Shown: positions 33,473 through 44,425, counted from the stretch's first letter. The stretch is 64,000 bases of DNA from Actinomadura sp. NAK00032 (GCF_013364275.1 NZ_CP054932.1:5580001-5644000); one strand, 5' to 3'. A program made the numbers and translations. Notes: a model not told the origin generated them from the sequence alone.

Positions 33473-36198
33473 CCCGTGCGGAGGCGCACGGTCGCGATCT
33501 CCCAGGGGCGCAGCGACAGGGCGGCCGTCCCGTCGTGCACGTCGAGCGGGATGCCGGGACGGCCGCGCAGGTCGACGCGGACCGCCTCGGTGAACTCCCC
33601 GCGCAGGACGGCCGTGGCGGGCTCGGCGCACTGGGCGACGACCCGGGTCTCGGTCCAGCCGTCGCGGGCGCGCAGCGAGGTCGTCACGACCCCGTCGCCG
33701 GTGACCGCGACGCCCTCGCGGGACGGCGGGAGGGCCGCGGAGGCGGGCCCGTAGCCGGCGGCGGCGAGCAGGTCGTGCCGGTACTCCTCGGCGGCCCGCA
33801 GCACGTCGCTCCCCGGCGGGCCCCCGCCGTACGGCAGGACCGCCATCTCGGCCGTCCGCTCGCCGCGGCACTGCGCGCCGGGGGTGGCCAGCTGCGGCCC
33901 GGCGGGCTGGTCCCGGTAGGCGTTGCGGTCCCGGGACAGGTGGCCGACCGCGCGCAGCAGGGTGAGGGCCATCTCCCGTCCGCCGCCGGTGACCTCGTAC
34001 TCGGTGGCGTGCTTCAGCAGGACGGCGAGGCCGCCCGCGGCGACGAACCCGGACGCCGGGAACGTCGGGACGGGCCGCTCCCCGAACCCGCCCTCCGCCG
34101 CCGGCCCGCGCTCGGTGATCGCGAACTGGCCCTCGGCGTAGGACGCGTCCGCCTGGCGCGGCAGCGACACGTGCAGCCGGACGCGGTGGTCCTCGCAGCG
34201 GTTGTCGAAGGTGACGCGCAGCCGCAGGAACGGCTCACCGGCGCGCAGCTCGGCGCGGGTGGTGACGGTGACGTCCTCCTCGGCCGCGGACCGCTCGCCG
34301 GCCTCCAGGTCGCCGCGGCAGGGCCACCGGTAGGTCCGGACGATGTCGGCCGCGGCGACGAGCGGCCCGTCCAGCGCGGGGCGCACGTCCACCGACACGG
34401 GGTCGCCGACGATGCGGTCGGCGGCGGGCGGCGCGTAGTTGTAGGAGTCGCCGTGGTCGCCGCCGTCCACGATCCGCCCGACGCCCTCGACGACGTCGCC
34501 GGACGGGGTGCGCAGCCCGAGCGTCCCGTCGGCGCGCACCTCGGCGCGCAGCAGCCCGTTGTCCAGGAAGTCCGGCCCGGCCGTCACCGGGCCGTCCGCC
34601 GCCCGCGCGGCCGGATCCGGCCCCACCGCCGCCAGCCCCAGCGGCGGCACCTGGACCAGCGCGGCGACGGTGCGCCGCGGGTCGGCCAGGATCCGCACGC
34701 GCCACTCCCCCTCCGCGCCGCGCAGGGCCTCCCGCACGTCGCCGATGTCGAACGGGACCCCGGCGCGGGCCGTGACGCGGAAGGTGAGCACGCGCTCGTC
34801 CCGCGACACCGACCAGTCGCGGATCTCCTGCCCGAACAGCACCCGCCCGTACACCCGCTCCAGCAGGACGGGGAGCTCGGCGGCCGGGTGGACGGCGTCG
34901 TCCAGCACGGTCGGCGCGACGGCGAGCGTCTGCACCGGCACCGGCCGGCCGTCGCCCGTGACGAGGCCCGGCTCCCCTTCGGACGGGATGTCGAGGGTGA
35001 CCAGGCCGGTGCGGGGCGCCGGGGTCGGGTTGAACACCAGGTGCGAGCCGAGCGGGACCGACGCCGCCCGCTCGGCGGTGACGAGGTCGCAGACGGCGCG
35101 GCCGAGCTGCTCCGCCTCGGCCATGTGCGCGGCGACCTGCTCGGCGGTCTCGTCGCAGCCGCAGCCGGTCACCGAGTCGTGGCAGCTCGCCTCGATGAGC
35201 CGCCGCCACGCCAGGTCCAGGAACCGCTGCGCGTCGCCCGCGTACCAGAGCGCGGTCAGCGGCTCGGCGTACCGCTCGACGAGCCGTTCGGCGCGGCCCA
35301 GCAGCTCCTTGAGCCGGATCCGGGCGGACAGGACGCCCGGCAGGATGTTGGCGCGGGCGTGCGAGCGCAGCTCCCCGCGCACGTGCGGCAGCCCGTCGAT
35401 GGACGGCGTCCGCTCCGCGAAGTAGCCGGCGAGGGTGTCCAGCCGCATGCCGAGGCCGGCGCCCGCGATCCGGTCGGCGAGGTCGGCGGCGGGCGCGGTG
35501 TGGTCGGCGCCGTACATCGCCAGCAGCGGGCCGCCGTGCCGGTTCCAGCGGCCCATCGCCTCCGCGAACCCGGCGACCCGGCCGGGCAGCAGCGACGCGC
35601 CGTCCCCGGCGCTCCCGGTGTCGCCGAACTCCTCGAACATCGACGCGGCGTTGCCGTAGCCGCCCTCGGGGAGGTACTGGGTGCGGATCGCCGTCCCGTC
35701 CGGGGCCTCCCAGGCGAACGCGCAGGTCCGGACCCGGTCGGGGACGCCGCGCCACACGCACGCGTGCTCGATCCCCGCGAGCCGCAGGATCTGCGGCATC
35801 TGCGCGCAGTGCCCGAACTGGTCGGGCAGGTAGCCGACCATCATCGCGGCGCCCAGCTCCTGCGCGCGGCGCATGCCGAGCTCCAGGTTCCGGACGATGT
35901 TCTCCCCCGAGCACAGGAACTCGTCGTGGAGGATCTGCCAGGGCCCGACGGCGAGCCGGCCCTCCCGGACGAGGGCGGCGAGCCGCTCCCGCCGCTCGGG
36001 GCGGATCTCCAGGTAGTCGTCGACCGCCGCCATCTGCCCGTCCAGCGTGAAGCGCCAGCGGGGATCGGCCTCCATCCGGTCGATGACGGCGTCCAGCAGC
36101 GACACCAGCCGCAGCCGGAAGCGCTGGAACGGCAGGTACCACTCCCGGTCCCAGTGGGTGTGCGGCACGACGACGATCTCCGAACCCTCTACCCGCAC
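33469..36198 (-). CDS. Glycoside hydrolase family 38 alpha-mannosidase
   Basis: A 909-residue enzyme expected to hydrolyse alpha-mannosides. The N-terminal catalytic domain has VVPHTHWDREWYLPFQRF (Zn-binding His and Asp), WQILHDEFLCSGENIVRNL and YLPDQFGHCAQMPQIL (nucleophile region). The three-helix and beta-sandwich domains follow, with late phrases such as RTYRWPCRGDLEAGER and LRVTFDNRCEDHRVRLHV. There is no signal peptide, so it probably acts inside the cell on imported sugar. GTG 36198 overlaps the CehA-like stop by 10 bases and begins VRVEGSEIVVVPHTHWD. It is the last gene of the sugar ABC operon. Confidence 0.92.
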   Translation of the reverse strand: MRVEGSEIVVVPHTHWDREWYLPFQRFRLRLVSLLDAVIDRMEADPRWRFTLDGQMAAVDDYLEIRPERRERLAALVREGRLAVGPWQILHDEFLCSGENIVRNLELGMRRAQELGAAMMVGYLPDQFGHCAQMPQILRLAGIEHACVWRGVPDRVRTCAFAWEAPDGTAIRTQYLPEGGYGNAASMFEEFGDTGSAGDGASLLPGRVAGFAEAMGRWNRHGGPLLAMYGADHTAPAADLADRIAGAGLGMRLDTLAGYFAERTPSIDGLPHVRGELRSHARANILPGVLSARIRLKELLGRAERLVERYAEPLTALWYAGDAQRFLDLAWRRLIEASCHDSVTGCGCDETAEQVAAHMAEAEQLGRAVCDLVTAERAASVPLGSHLVFNPTPAPRTGLVTLDIPSEGEPGLVTGDGRPVPVQTLAVAPTVLDDAVHPAAELPVLLERVYGRVLFGQEIRDWSVSRDERVLTFRVTARAGVPFDIGDVREALRGAEGEWRVRILADPRRTVAALVQVPPLGLAAVGPDPAARAADGPVTAGPDFLDNGLLRAEVRADGTLGLRTPSGDVVEGVGRIVDGGDHGDSYNYAPPAADRIVGDPVSVDVRPALDGPLVAAADIVRTYRWPCRGDLEAGERSAAEEDVTVTTRAELRAGEPFLRLRVTFDNRCEDHRVRLHVSLPRQADASYAEGQFAITERGPAAEGGFGERPVPTFPASGFVAAGGLAVLLKHATEYEVTGGGREMALTLLRAVGHLSRDRNAYRDQPAGPQLATPGAQCRGERTAEMAVLPYGGGPPGSDVLRAAEEYRHDLLAAAGYGPASAALPPSREGVAVTGDGVVTTSLRARDGWTETRVVAQCAEPATAVLRGEFTEAVRVDLRGRPGIPLDVHDGTAALSLRPWEIATVRLRTG

Positions 36199-37387
36199 AG
36201 TGCGATCACCTCGTTCTCGTGGCTCTCCAGGCGGTGCATGCCCGGGTGCCCGGCCGGTATCCGGACGAATTCGGCGCGGACGGCGGTCCGCCCGCCGTCG
36301 GGCCGGACGAGGACGGCGCCGTCCGCGCCGGCGGCGATCAGCTCGTCCTCGACGCGCAGCAGGACGGGCGCGTCCCGCGCGGCGGACACGGCGGTCCGCC
36401 CCGCCCTCAGCGCGCCGAGGACGTCGCCGTCCTCCCCCGCCAGGACCCAGGTGACGGGCTCGCCGAGGGTCTTGTGCTGCGCCGGGTCGTGGAAGTCGCT
36501 GCCGCCGAGCGGCACGACGCCGCCGGGCCGCCACAGGTCGGCCCAGGCGAGCGGGGCGCCCCAGCGCCGGTCCCACCAGGACGAGTGCCAGATCTCGGCG
36601 AACGGCGGGCGGTCCGGCGCGGGGAGCGGGCGGCGCCAGGCGCAGTCGCCGCTCAGCGGATGGTTGACCGACATCAGCCCGCCGCGCGCGGCGGCGTGCG
36701 CGGCCCAGTCGGCGCTGGGCCGCCGGAAGTCGACCCAGCCGGTGTCGCCGAACACGTTCGCGTGCCCGAGGTCGGTGGTGACCTCCTGGCCGGGCAGGAG
36801 CAGCACACCCGCGCGCGCCCCGGCGGCGGCTAGTTCGGCGTGGTGGCTGACGGTGTTGTGATCGGTCACCGCCAGGTAGTCGAGGCCCTGGGACGCGGCC
36901 AGGCACGCCAGCTCGTCGACGGTCAGCGTGCCGTCGCTGTGGACGGTGTGGGAGTGCAGGTCACCGGCGAGCCATCGCATCCCGTCCGGTGCAGGGAGGT
37001 TCCTGCGCGGTGGACGTTCCGGCCGGGGAGGCGGGGTCGCCTCCGGTCGCGGTGGGGCCGTGTTCGATGGGGTCACGGTGACCTCGTAGGGGACACCGTC
37101 CGGCGGTATGCGGTGGAGCCCGAGCCAGACATGCCATGTGCCCGCTTCAAGCTCCCCTGGCAGGTACCCGGGCGTGGCCCAGTCCGGACCGAGGGTGAAC
37201 CTGTCGCGCGCTCCACCGGACCAGCCTCGGAACCCGTCCGGCCCGTGGCAGCCCAGGTCGATGACACCGCCCTCATGGGACAGTTCCACGGTGACCGACG
37301 CCGTGCCCGGCGGGACGTCGAAGGGCAGTTCGCGGAGCCCTTGCTCCAGGCGGTCCTCCAGGGTCCAGCGCCCCCGGTGCACTGTGG

Positions 37388-37391
<4 letters not shown>
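36189..37391 (-). CDS. CehA/McbA-family PHP-type metallohydrolase
   Basis: A 400-residue protein. Residues ~1-105 are beta-rich and may bind carbohydrate or protein. The PHP domain follows, with metal ligands in WLAGDLHSHTVHSDGTLTVDEL, LAVTDHNTVSHHAEL, NHPLSGDC and LGGSDFHDPAQ. CehA/McbA proteins include carbaryl hydrolases, but most are uncharacterised and often lie in sugar operons. ATG 37391 overlaps the preceding ATPase stop by 4 bases. Between a sugar importer and an alpha-mannosidase it may remove a phosphate or ester group from the imported glycan; this is inference only. Confidence 0.85.
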
Positions 37392-38496
<1,105 letters not shown>

Positions 38497-38497
<1 letters not shown>

Positions 38498-39324
38498 CAG
38501 CGCTTGATCCCTCCGTGGAAGCGGAAGCCGTACCGGCGGCTCACGAACAGGTACATGAGGACGACCGGCAGGGAGTACAGCAGCGAGAACGTCGAGATCA
38601 GGGCGAGGTCGGGCTGGCCGCCCTCCGTGTAGAAGGTGTACATGATCACCGAGGCGGGCGCCTTGTCCGGGTTCCGCAGCAGCAGGAACGGCATCAGGAA
38701 GTCGCCCCACACCTGCGCCACCGTCCACACCGCGACCGTGGCGAGGCCGGGCCGGATCACCGGGACGACCACGTGCCGCAGGATCTGCAGCGGCGACGCC
38801 CCGAACACCCGCGCGGCCTCCTCGTAGGACGCCGGCGTCGCGTCGGTGAAGTCCTTCAGCAGGAAGATCGCCGCGGGCAGCAGCCCGCCGGTCAGCACGA
38901 GCACGACCCCGAGCCGCGAGTCGATCAGGTGCAGGTTGAAGGCCAGCAGGAACACCGGCACCATCGCCGCCGTCCCGGTGATGATGGACGACAGCAGGAG
39001 CAGGACGTACAGCAGCGCGTCCCGTCCGGGCACCCGGACCCGGCTCAGCGCGTACGCCGCCAGCGCCGCCGCCGTCACCACGAGCGCGGCCGTCCCGGCG
39101 GCGAGCAGCACCGAGTTGCGCAGCGACGCCAGCGCGTACGGGTTGTCCATCAGGACCTTGAAGTTGTGCAGCGTGAACTCGGGCGGGGACGCCGCGATGC
39201 CCGGGTTCGCGTCGAACGGCGCGAACGCCAGCCAGAGCAGCGGCAGCGCGAAGAACCCGAGGACGGCCGACACGAACGTGGCCAGGCCGATCCGGCGCAG
39301 CGCCTCCCGGACCGCCGCGTTCAC
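38497..39324 (-). CDS. Sugar ABC transporter permease (MalG-type)
   Basis: A 275-residue membrane protein with six predicted helices. The coupling-helix EAA motif reads YEEAARVFGASPLQILRHVVVPVIRPGL. It starts at GTG 39324, which overlaps the stop of the other permease by 4 bases (GTGA). It pairs with the MalF-type permease to form the channel of the importer. Confidence 0.92.
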
Positions 39325-40292
39325 GCCGCCGCCTCGCCCGCGTTCCCGGGGGCCCGCCGGCTCCGCAGGACGCGCAGGTAGACCAGCGCGATCACCAGGT
39401 TGATCAGGATCATCAGCAGCGAGATGGCGGCGCCGAAGCCGAGCCGGCCGTCGCCGAGCGCCGTCCGGTACACGTACACCGACATGATCTCCGAGCGGCC
39501 GTCCGGGCCGCCGGCGGTGATCAGGAACGGGGTGAAGTCGTTGAAGGTCCACAGGCTGACCAGCAGCAGGCTCGTCAGCACGTGCCCGCGGATGCGCGGG
39601 AGCACCGCGTCCCGCAGCGTCTGCCAGGTGGACGCGCCGGCGAGCCGGGCCGTCTCCAGGTGGGACGGTGGAACGTTCCCCAGCGCGGCGCCGTAGAGCA
39701 TCATCGAGAACGCGGTGCCGCGCCAGACGTTGAACACCACGACGCAGGCCATCGGGTGGTCGAGCAGCCAGGCCGTGCCGGGCGTGCCGAGCAGCGCGTT
39801 CAGGGTGCCGCCGTCGCGGTCGAGCAGCGCGATCCACAGGAACGCGATCACCGACGACGGCAGGATCCACGCGAGCAGGACGAGGCCCTCGACGAGCCGC
39901 CGCACCGGGCCGGACCGGTCGCGCATGACCCACGCGATCGCGAACCCCAGGAGCGTCTGCCCGACGACCGCCGATCCGACCACGAACTGCAGCGTCAGCC
40001 ACAGCGACCGGTGGAACTCCCCGTCGCCGAGCACGTCGCGGTAGTTGTCCGCGCCGACGAACCGGGGGTCGCTCGCCGCGATGCCGGTGAGCCGGTAGTC
40101 GGTCGTGCCGAGGTAGAGCGTCCAGAGCGCCGGGAACACCAGGAACACCGCGACGAGGATGAGCGCCGGCGCGGTGAAGGCGGCCGCACGGGCCCGGCCG
40201 AGCCCGGCCGCGTCCTCCCCGAAGGACGCGGCCCGCGGGGACGCTGCCCGCGGGGGCGCGGCCTCAGCGCGGGGTGACGTTGGCGGCGCCAC
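39321..40292 (-). CDS. Sugar ABC transporter permease (MalF-type)
   Basis: A 323-residue permease. A Pro/Ala-rich cytoplasmic N-terminus (~35 residues) is followed by six to seven helices. The EAA motif is LETARLAGASTWQTLRDAVLPRIRGHVL. GTG 40292 overlaps the binding-protein 3' end by 29 bases. A later start is possible because the first 30 residues are low-complexity. Confidence 0.9.
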   Translation of the reverse strand: MAPPTSPRAEAAPPRAASPRAASFGEDAAGLGRARAAAFTAPALILVAVFLVFPALWTLYLGTTDYRLTGIAASDPRFVGADNYRDVLGDGEFHRSLWLTLQFVVGSAVVGQTLLGFAIAWVMRDRSGPVRRLVEGLVLLAWILPSSVIAFLWIALLDRDGGTLNALLGTPGTAWLLDHPMACVVVFNVWRGTAFSMMLYGAALGNVPPSHLETARLAGASTWQTLRDAVLPRIRGHVLTSLLLVSLWTFNDFTPFLITAGGPDGRSEIMSVYVYRTALGDGRLGFGAAISLLMILINLVIALVYLRVLRSRRAPGNAGEAAA

Positions 40293-41676
40293 CGACGGCC
40301 CCTTCGAGCTTCTTCGTGTACTCGGCGGCGGCCTGCCGCGGCGACTTGCCCGACACGACGGCGGCCGTGGCCTCCTGCAACGCCGTCGACACCTGCGGGT
40401 ACACGGCGAGTCCCGGACGGTAGGACGTGACGGGCAGCACCTTCTCCGACACGAACGTCAGGAACGGGTCGCCCGCGAGGATCTCCTTGTTGACGTCCGT
40501 CCGGGACGTCAGCTCGGGCGTCCCGGCCGTCCGCGCCTTGACCATCTCCGGGGAGTTCATGAAGGCCAGCAGCTCGAACGCCTGCTGCGGGTACTTCGTG
40601 TTCGGGTTGAGGACGGTGACCGAGCCGCCCGACATGCTGACGAAGTCCTGCCCGCGGACGCCCCTGCCCGGCGCGGCGGCCGGGATCAGCGCGTAGCCGA
40701 CGTCCCGGTCGCGGCTCGGCATCTTCGCCACGCCCGTCCTCGGGTTGATGACGTCGCGCCAGAAGTAGTCGCCCTCCGCCAGGATGCCGATCTTGCCCGC
40801 GGCGAACTCCTCGAACGACTTGTCGCGCCCCTTCGCCTCCTGCTGGAGCTTGGGGTCGCCGAGGCCCTCACCGCCGTAGATCTGCGCGTACAGGCCGAGG
40901 ACCTGCTGGACGGCGGGGCCGCCGCCCGTCCACTTGCCGTCCGCGTAGATCTCGGCGCCCGCACCGGCCAGCAGCGGCAGGAAACCCTGCATCGTGGTGG
41001 CCTCGCCCATCGCGGTGCCCGCGTTCAGCTGGACGGGGGTCACGCCGGGGAGCTTCTTCAGCGCGCGCGCCGCCGCGATGATGTCCGGCCAGGTCTTGGG
41101 CTGCCAGTCGGCCGGAAGGCCCGCCCGCGCGAACAGCTTCTTGTTGAAGAACAGGACGCGGCCGTCGGTCGCGGGCGGGACGCCGTAGCGCTTCCCCTCG
41201 AACGTCGCCAGCTTCTGGACCGAGCCGGGGATCTTCGTCCAGCCGTCCCAGGCGTCGGCGGGGGCGCCCACCACGTCCGTGAGCGGCTTGATGTAGCCGG
41301 CCTGGGCGAACTCGCCGACCCAGATGCCGTCGACGTCCATGATGTCGGCACCGGAGCGGGACTTCAGGTCCAGCGCCAGCTTCGTCTTGTACGCCTCGTC
41401 GTCCACGCCCTGGCCGCGGAACGTCACCTTCGCGGTGACGCCCTCGGCCTTCTGCGCCGCGACGAACGCCGGGATCACCTTCGTGGTGATCCACTCGGCC
41501 TCTTCGGTGTTCTTGCCGCCCTCGATGGCGTTCCGGGTGATCGTCAGGGAGAAGCTCTTGGCGCCCTTGCCCCGGTCGGGATCCGTCGAGGATCCGCCGC
41601 CGCCGCACCCGGCGAGCAGCGCGCCCGCCATGGCGAGCGCGGCCGCCGCGCCGATCCGCCTCCTGGAGAAGTCCAC
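40264..41676 (-). CDS. Sugar-binding lipoprotein of the ABC importer
   Basis: A 470-residue family 1 extracellular solute-binding protein. The signal peptide MDFSRRRIGAAAALAMAGAL ends in the lipobox LLAGC, so it is a membrane-anchored lipoprotein. The mature part has family features RVLFFNKKLFARAGLPADWQPKTWPDI and SVTVLNPNTKYPQQAFELLAFMNSPEM. GTG 41676 is preceded by AGGAGG at 5 bases, the strongest ribosome-binding site in the operon, which marks it as the first gene. Ligand inferred from context: mannose-containing oligosaccharide. Confidence 0.92.
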   Translation of the reverse strand: MDFSRRRIGAAAALAMAGALLAGCGGGGSSTDPDRGKGAKSFSLTITRNAIEGGKNTEEAEWITTKVIPAFVAAQKAEGVTAKVTFRGQGVDDEAYKTKLALDLKSRSGADIMDVDGIWVGEFAQAGYIKPLTDVVGAPADAWDGWTKIPGSVQKLATFEGKRYGVPPATDGRVLFFNKKLFARAGLPADWQPKTWPDIIAAARALKKLPGVTPVQLNAGTAMGEATTMQGFLPLLAGAGAEIYADGKWTGGGPAVQQVLGLYAQIYGGEGLGDPKLQQEAKGRDKSFEEFAAGKIGILAEGDYFWRDVINPRTGVAKMPSRDRDVGYALIPAAAPGRGVRGQDFVSMSGGSVTVLNPNTKYPQQAFELLAFMNSPEMVKARTAGTPELTSRTDVNKEILAGDPFLTFVSEKVLPVTSYRPGLAVYPQVSTALQEATAAVVSGKSPRQAAAEYTKKLEGAVGGAANVTPR

Positions 41677-41754
41677 GGTGACCTCCTACAAGCGTCACCT
41701 CGAACGTGAACGAAGAATCCGATCACGTAAAGACCCCGGCGGCCACTTCTTCGA

Positions 41755-42591
41755 TCAAGGGTCCATGAGCTCGGCGGAGCGGGCCGCGAACGCCTCCATC
41801 GCCTTGGCGGTGATCGGGCCGGGCGCCGCCGGCAGGACCGTGCCGTCCACCGCCCGGATCGGCTGGACGTCGCGGGTCGTGGACGTCAGGAACGCCTCGT
41901 CGGCCCGGTACAGGTCGTCGAGCGCGAGGTCCTCCTCCTCGCCGCCGCACCACTCCAGCGTCAGCGCCCGCGTCACCCCGGCCAGGCAGCCCGACGACAG
42001 CGGCGGCGTCACGAGCCGGCCCCCGAGGACGACGAAGATGTTGCTGCCCGTCCCCTCGCACAGGTTCCCGGCCGTGTTGCCGAAGACGGCCTCGCCGCCG
42101 CCGCGCTCCTTCGCGTACGCCAGCGCCAGCGCGTTCTCGGCGTAGGACGTGGTCTTCAGCCCGGACAGCGCGCCCCGCTCGTTGCGCGGCCACGGCACGA
42201 CCGTCACGTCCGCCGTCGGGGGGAACGGGTCCTGCGGGCCCGCGATGATCGACACGGTCGGGCCCGCGTCGCCGCGCGCCGAGCCGAGCGGCCCCGGGCC
42301 GCTGGTGTAGGTGATGCGGACGCGGGCCAGCGGCCACTTCGGCGCGGCGGCCAGCACCTCCAGGGTGCCCTGGGCGAGGGCGTCGTGGTCGGGCTCGGGC
42401 AGCCCGAGCCCGGCCGCCGACCGGGCCAGCCGGCGCAGGTGCCGGGTCAGCGCGAACGGCACCCCGTTCGCCGCCTTCACCGTCTCGAAGATCCCGTCGC
42501 CGACGAGCATGCCGTGGTCGAGGACCGACACCACCGCCCGCTCGGGATCGACCAGTTCCCCGTTCAGCCAGATCCTGGCCTGCGCCGTCAC
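41755..42591 (-). CDS. Class IV PLP-dependent aminotransferase/aminodeoxychorismate lyase-like
   Basis: A 278-residue enzyme of the BCAT/D-amino acid transaminase/PabC fold. The PLP Lys is in SGLKTTSYAENALALAYAKE. The N-terminal phrase VSVLDHGMLVGDGIFETVKA and the cofactor-phosphate region GNLCEGTGSNIFVV match aminodeoxychorismate lyase (folate) more than BCAT, but the distinction is not secure. GTG 42591 has GGGAGG 8 bases upstream. No folate genes are adjacent. Confidence 0.85.
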   Translation of the reverse strand: MTAQARIWLNGELVDPERAVVSVLDHGMLVGDGIFETVKAANGVPFALTRHLRRLARSAAGLGLPEPDHDALAQGTLEVLAAAPKWPLARVRITYTSGPGPLGSARGDAGPTVSIIAGPQDPFPPTADVTVVPWPRNERGALSGLKTTSYAENALALAYAKERGGGEAVFGNTAGNLCEGTGSNIFVVLGGRLVTPPLSSGCLAGVTRALTLEWCGGEEEDLALDDLYRADEAFLTSTTRDVQPIRAVDGTVLPAAPGPITAKAMEAFAARSAELMDP

Positions 42592-42758
42592 CGGAGCCAC
42601 CTCCCAAAAGCCGGGCCGCCGCGGCCCGGACTCGCGCCTTCGCACGGCCGTCCCCGGCCGATGGCCCCACAGTACGGCGCCCGGGGCCGCGGGTTCGAGT
42701 TCTTCGCGCCGGCCACCGCACATGCGGCCCGCCGAAACGGGAGGAACCGCCCAGACGG

Positions 42759-43463
42759 TCAGGGCAGCACGCAACCGAACGAATCCGCGAGCCCCCGGCG
42801 GCCCGCCGCCGTCACTGAGAGGACCCGCCGGGTCGTCCCCCGCTCGAACCAGGCCAGCTCGATCATCCGCTCCGTCAGCGCCGCGCCCAGCGCCCCGTTC
42901 AGATGCGGCCGCCGCTCCGTCCAGTCGAGGCACTGCCAGGCGAACCTCCGCCGCGCCCGCCGCAGCGCCGCGACGTCCAGGCCCAGCGCACCGAGCCGCT
43001 CCTCGCCCTTCTCCGTCACCTCGAACCCGTCCGCGCCGTCGTCCTCGATCAGGCCGCCGTCCAGCAGCGCCGCGAACAGCGCCACCCCGGCCTCCCCCGC
43101 GAGGTGGTCGTAGCACGTGCGCGCCTCGTGCAGCCGCCGCGCGTCCCGCGACTGCCGCAGGCTCCGCACCTGCACCGGCGGGCTGATCCGCGACAGCGCC
43201 TCGATCACCTGCGCCACCTCGCTCCCCCGCAGCCGGTAGTACCGGTGCCGGCCCTGCCGCACCACCGTGACGAAACCGCCGTCCAGCAGCTTCCCGAGAT
43301 GCGCGCTCGCCGTCGGCGCGCTCACCCCCGCCGCCCGCGCCAACTCCCCCGCCGCCAGCGGGCGGCCGTCCAGCAGCACCGTCAGCATCACCGCCCGCGC
43401 CCGGTCCGCCAGCAGCGCCGCGACCGGCGCGAAGTCCACGCTCACGACATGTTCCGACCCCAT
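42759..43463 (-). CDS. ArsR-family transcriptional regulator
   Basis: A 234-residue protein. Residues ~10-90 form a winged helix: LADRARAVMLTVLLDGRPLAAGELARAAGVSAPTASAHLGKLLDGGFVTVVRQGRHRYYRL. The rest is a conserved actinobacterial extension (SRDARRLHEARTCYDHLAGE ... RRPHLNGALGAAL) without a classical metal-binding CxC. It probably represses an unidentified target. ATG 43463 is chosen; the tRNA-Gly gene starts 125 bases away on the other strand. Confidence 0.88.
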   Translation of the reverse strand: MGSEHVVSVDFAPVAALLADRARAVMLTVLLDGRPLAAGELARAAGVSAPTASAHLGKLLDGGFVTVVRQGRHRYYRLRGSEVAQVIEALSRISPPVQVRSLRQSRDARRLHEARTCYDHLAGEAGVALFAALLDGGLIEDDGADGFEVTEKGEERLGALGLDVAALRRARRRFAWQCLDWTERRPHLNGALGAALTERMIELAWFERGTTRRVLSVTAAGRRGLADSFGCVLP

Positions 43464-43588
43464 GCCACCGACCCTAGGCGACCCGTCCTTCGACGCCCGT
43501 CGAAGCGTCCCGCGCACCCGCCGCCGAAACCCGGTTTGGGGAACGGCCTCCGACGCGCTAAAGTCTTCCTCGTCGCCGCAGGGCGCAC

Positions 43589-43660
43589 GCGGAAGTGGCT
43601 CAGGGGTAGAGCATCACCTTGCCAAGGTGAGGGTCGCGGGTTCAAATCCCGTCTTCCGCT
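43589..43660 (+). tRNA. tRNA-Gly(GCC)
   Basis: GCGGAAG/CTTCCGC acceptor, D arm GGCTCAGGGGTAGAGC, anticodon stem TCACC/GGTGA with loop TTGCCAA (GCC), T arm CGCGGGTTCAAATCCCG, discriminator T, no CCA. 72 nt. Confidence 0.96.
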
Positions 43661-43700
43661 CTGAGGGGCCTTTCGGCTATGACCCAGAAGGTCTCATTCT

Positions 43701-43771
43701 GGTGGAGTGGCCGAGAGGCGAGGCAACGGCCTGCAAAGCCGTGTACACGGGTTCAAATCCCGTCTCCACCT
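43701..43771 (+). tRNA. tRNA-Cys(GCA)
   Basis: GGTGGAG/CTCCACC acceptor, D arm GGCCGAGAGGCGAGGC, anticodon loop CTGCAAA (GCA), T arm ACGGGTTCAAATCCCGT, discriminator T. 71 nt, 40 bases after tRNA-Gly. Confidence 0.96.
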
Positions 43772-43805
43772 CAACGCCGTACCTCCCCCCGGAGGCCGCG
43801 GAAAC

Positions 43806-43877
43806 GGGCGATTAGCTCAGTGGGAGAGCGCTACCTTGACACGGTAGAGGCCACTGGTTCAATCCCAGTATCGCCCA
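43806..43877 (+). tRNA. tRNA-Val(GAC)
   Basis: GGGCGAT/ATCGCCC acceptor, D arm AGCTCAGTGGGAGAGC, anticodon stem CTACC/GGTAG with loop TTGACAC (GAC), T arm CTGGTTCAATCCCAG, discriminator A. 72 nt. Third gene of the Gly-Cys-Val array. Its D arm and acceptor match tRNA-Val(CAC) at 27771-27842. Confidence 0.96.
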
Positions 43878-43973
43878 CTTCGGAGTGGGAGTGGTGTGCT
43901 CGAAGCCTTTGGCTTCTTCGCCGCCACTCCTTCGTCATGTTGACCCGGGGGGCGACCCCCGGACCCCCGATGT

Positions 43974-44425
43974 GGGGGGCTCCGCCCCCCACGCCCCCCT
44001 CCCGGCTCAGGTTCGCGCTTATGTGCTGCCGACGCGAGGTTCTGTTTTTTTGGGGCTCCGCCCCTTGCCCCCTCCTGGCTCGGCTTCTGCTTGGGGCTCC
44101 GCCCCCCTCCCGGCTCAGGTTCGCGCTTATGTGCTGTCGGCGCGGGGTTCTGTTTTTTGGGGCTCCGCCCCTTGCCCCCTCCTGGCTCGGCTTCTGCTTG
44201 GGGCTCCGCCCCCCTCCCGGCTCAGGTTCGCGCTTACGTGCTGCCGGCGCGAGGTCCTGTTTTTGGGGGCTCCGCCCCTTGCCCCCTCCTGGCTCGGCTT
44301 CTGTTTGGGGCTCCGCCCCCCTCCCGGCTCAGGTTCGCGCTTACGTGCTGCCGGCGCGGGGTTCTGTTTTTGGGGCTCCGCCCCTTGCCCCCTCCTGGCT
44401 CGGCTTCTGCTTGGGGCTCCGCCCC
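43974..44425 (+). repeat. ~107-bp tandem repeat array with nine GGGGCTCCGCCCC hairpins
   Basis: The landmark CCCGGCTCAGGTTCGCGCTT recurs at 44001, 44109, 44216 and 44323 (spacing 108, 107, 107). Each unit holds a T-run (TTCTGTTTTT), two copies of the perfect stem GGGGC-TCC-GCCCC and CCCCTCCTGGCTCGGCTTCT. The stem appears at 43976, 44052, 44093, 44159, 44200, 44266, 44307, 44372 and 44413. The array begins about 100 bases after the tRNA array and fills most of the gap to the Excalibur gene. Long translations across it are artefacts. Confidence 0.93.

Noticed and set aside
33535-36861. Very long plus-strand open frame (about 1100 codons) opposite the GH38 and CehA genes
   Set aside because: Arg/Gly/Ala/Pro-rich antisense translation without motifs; the minus strand holds clear GH38 and PHP genes.
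43974-44425. CRISPR-like array
   Set aside because: Units are contiguous 107-bp repeats with internal double hairpins; there are no unique spacers of constant length and no cas genes.
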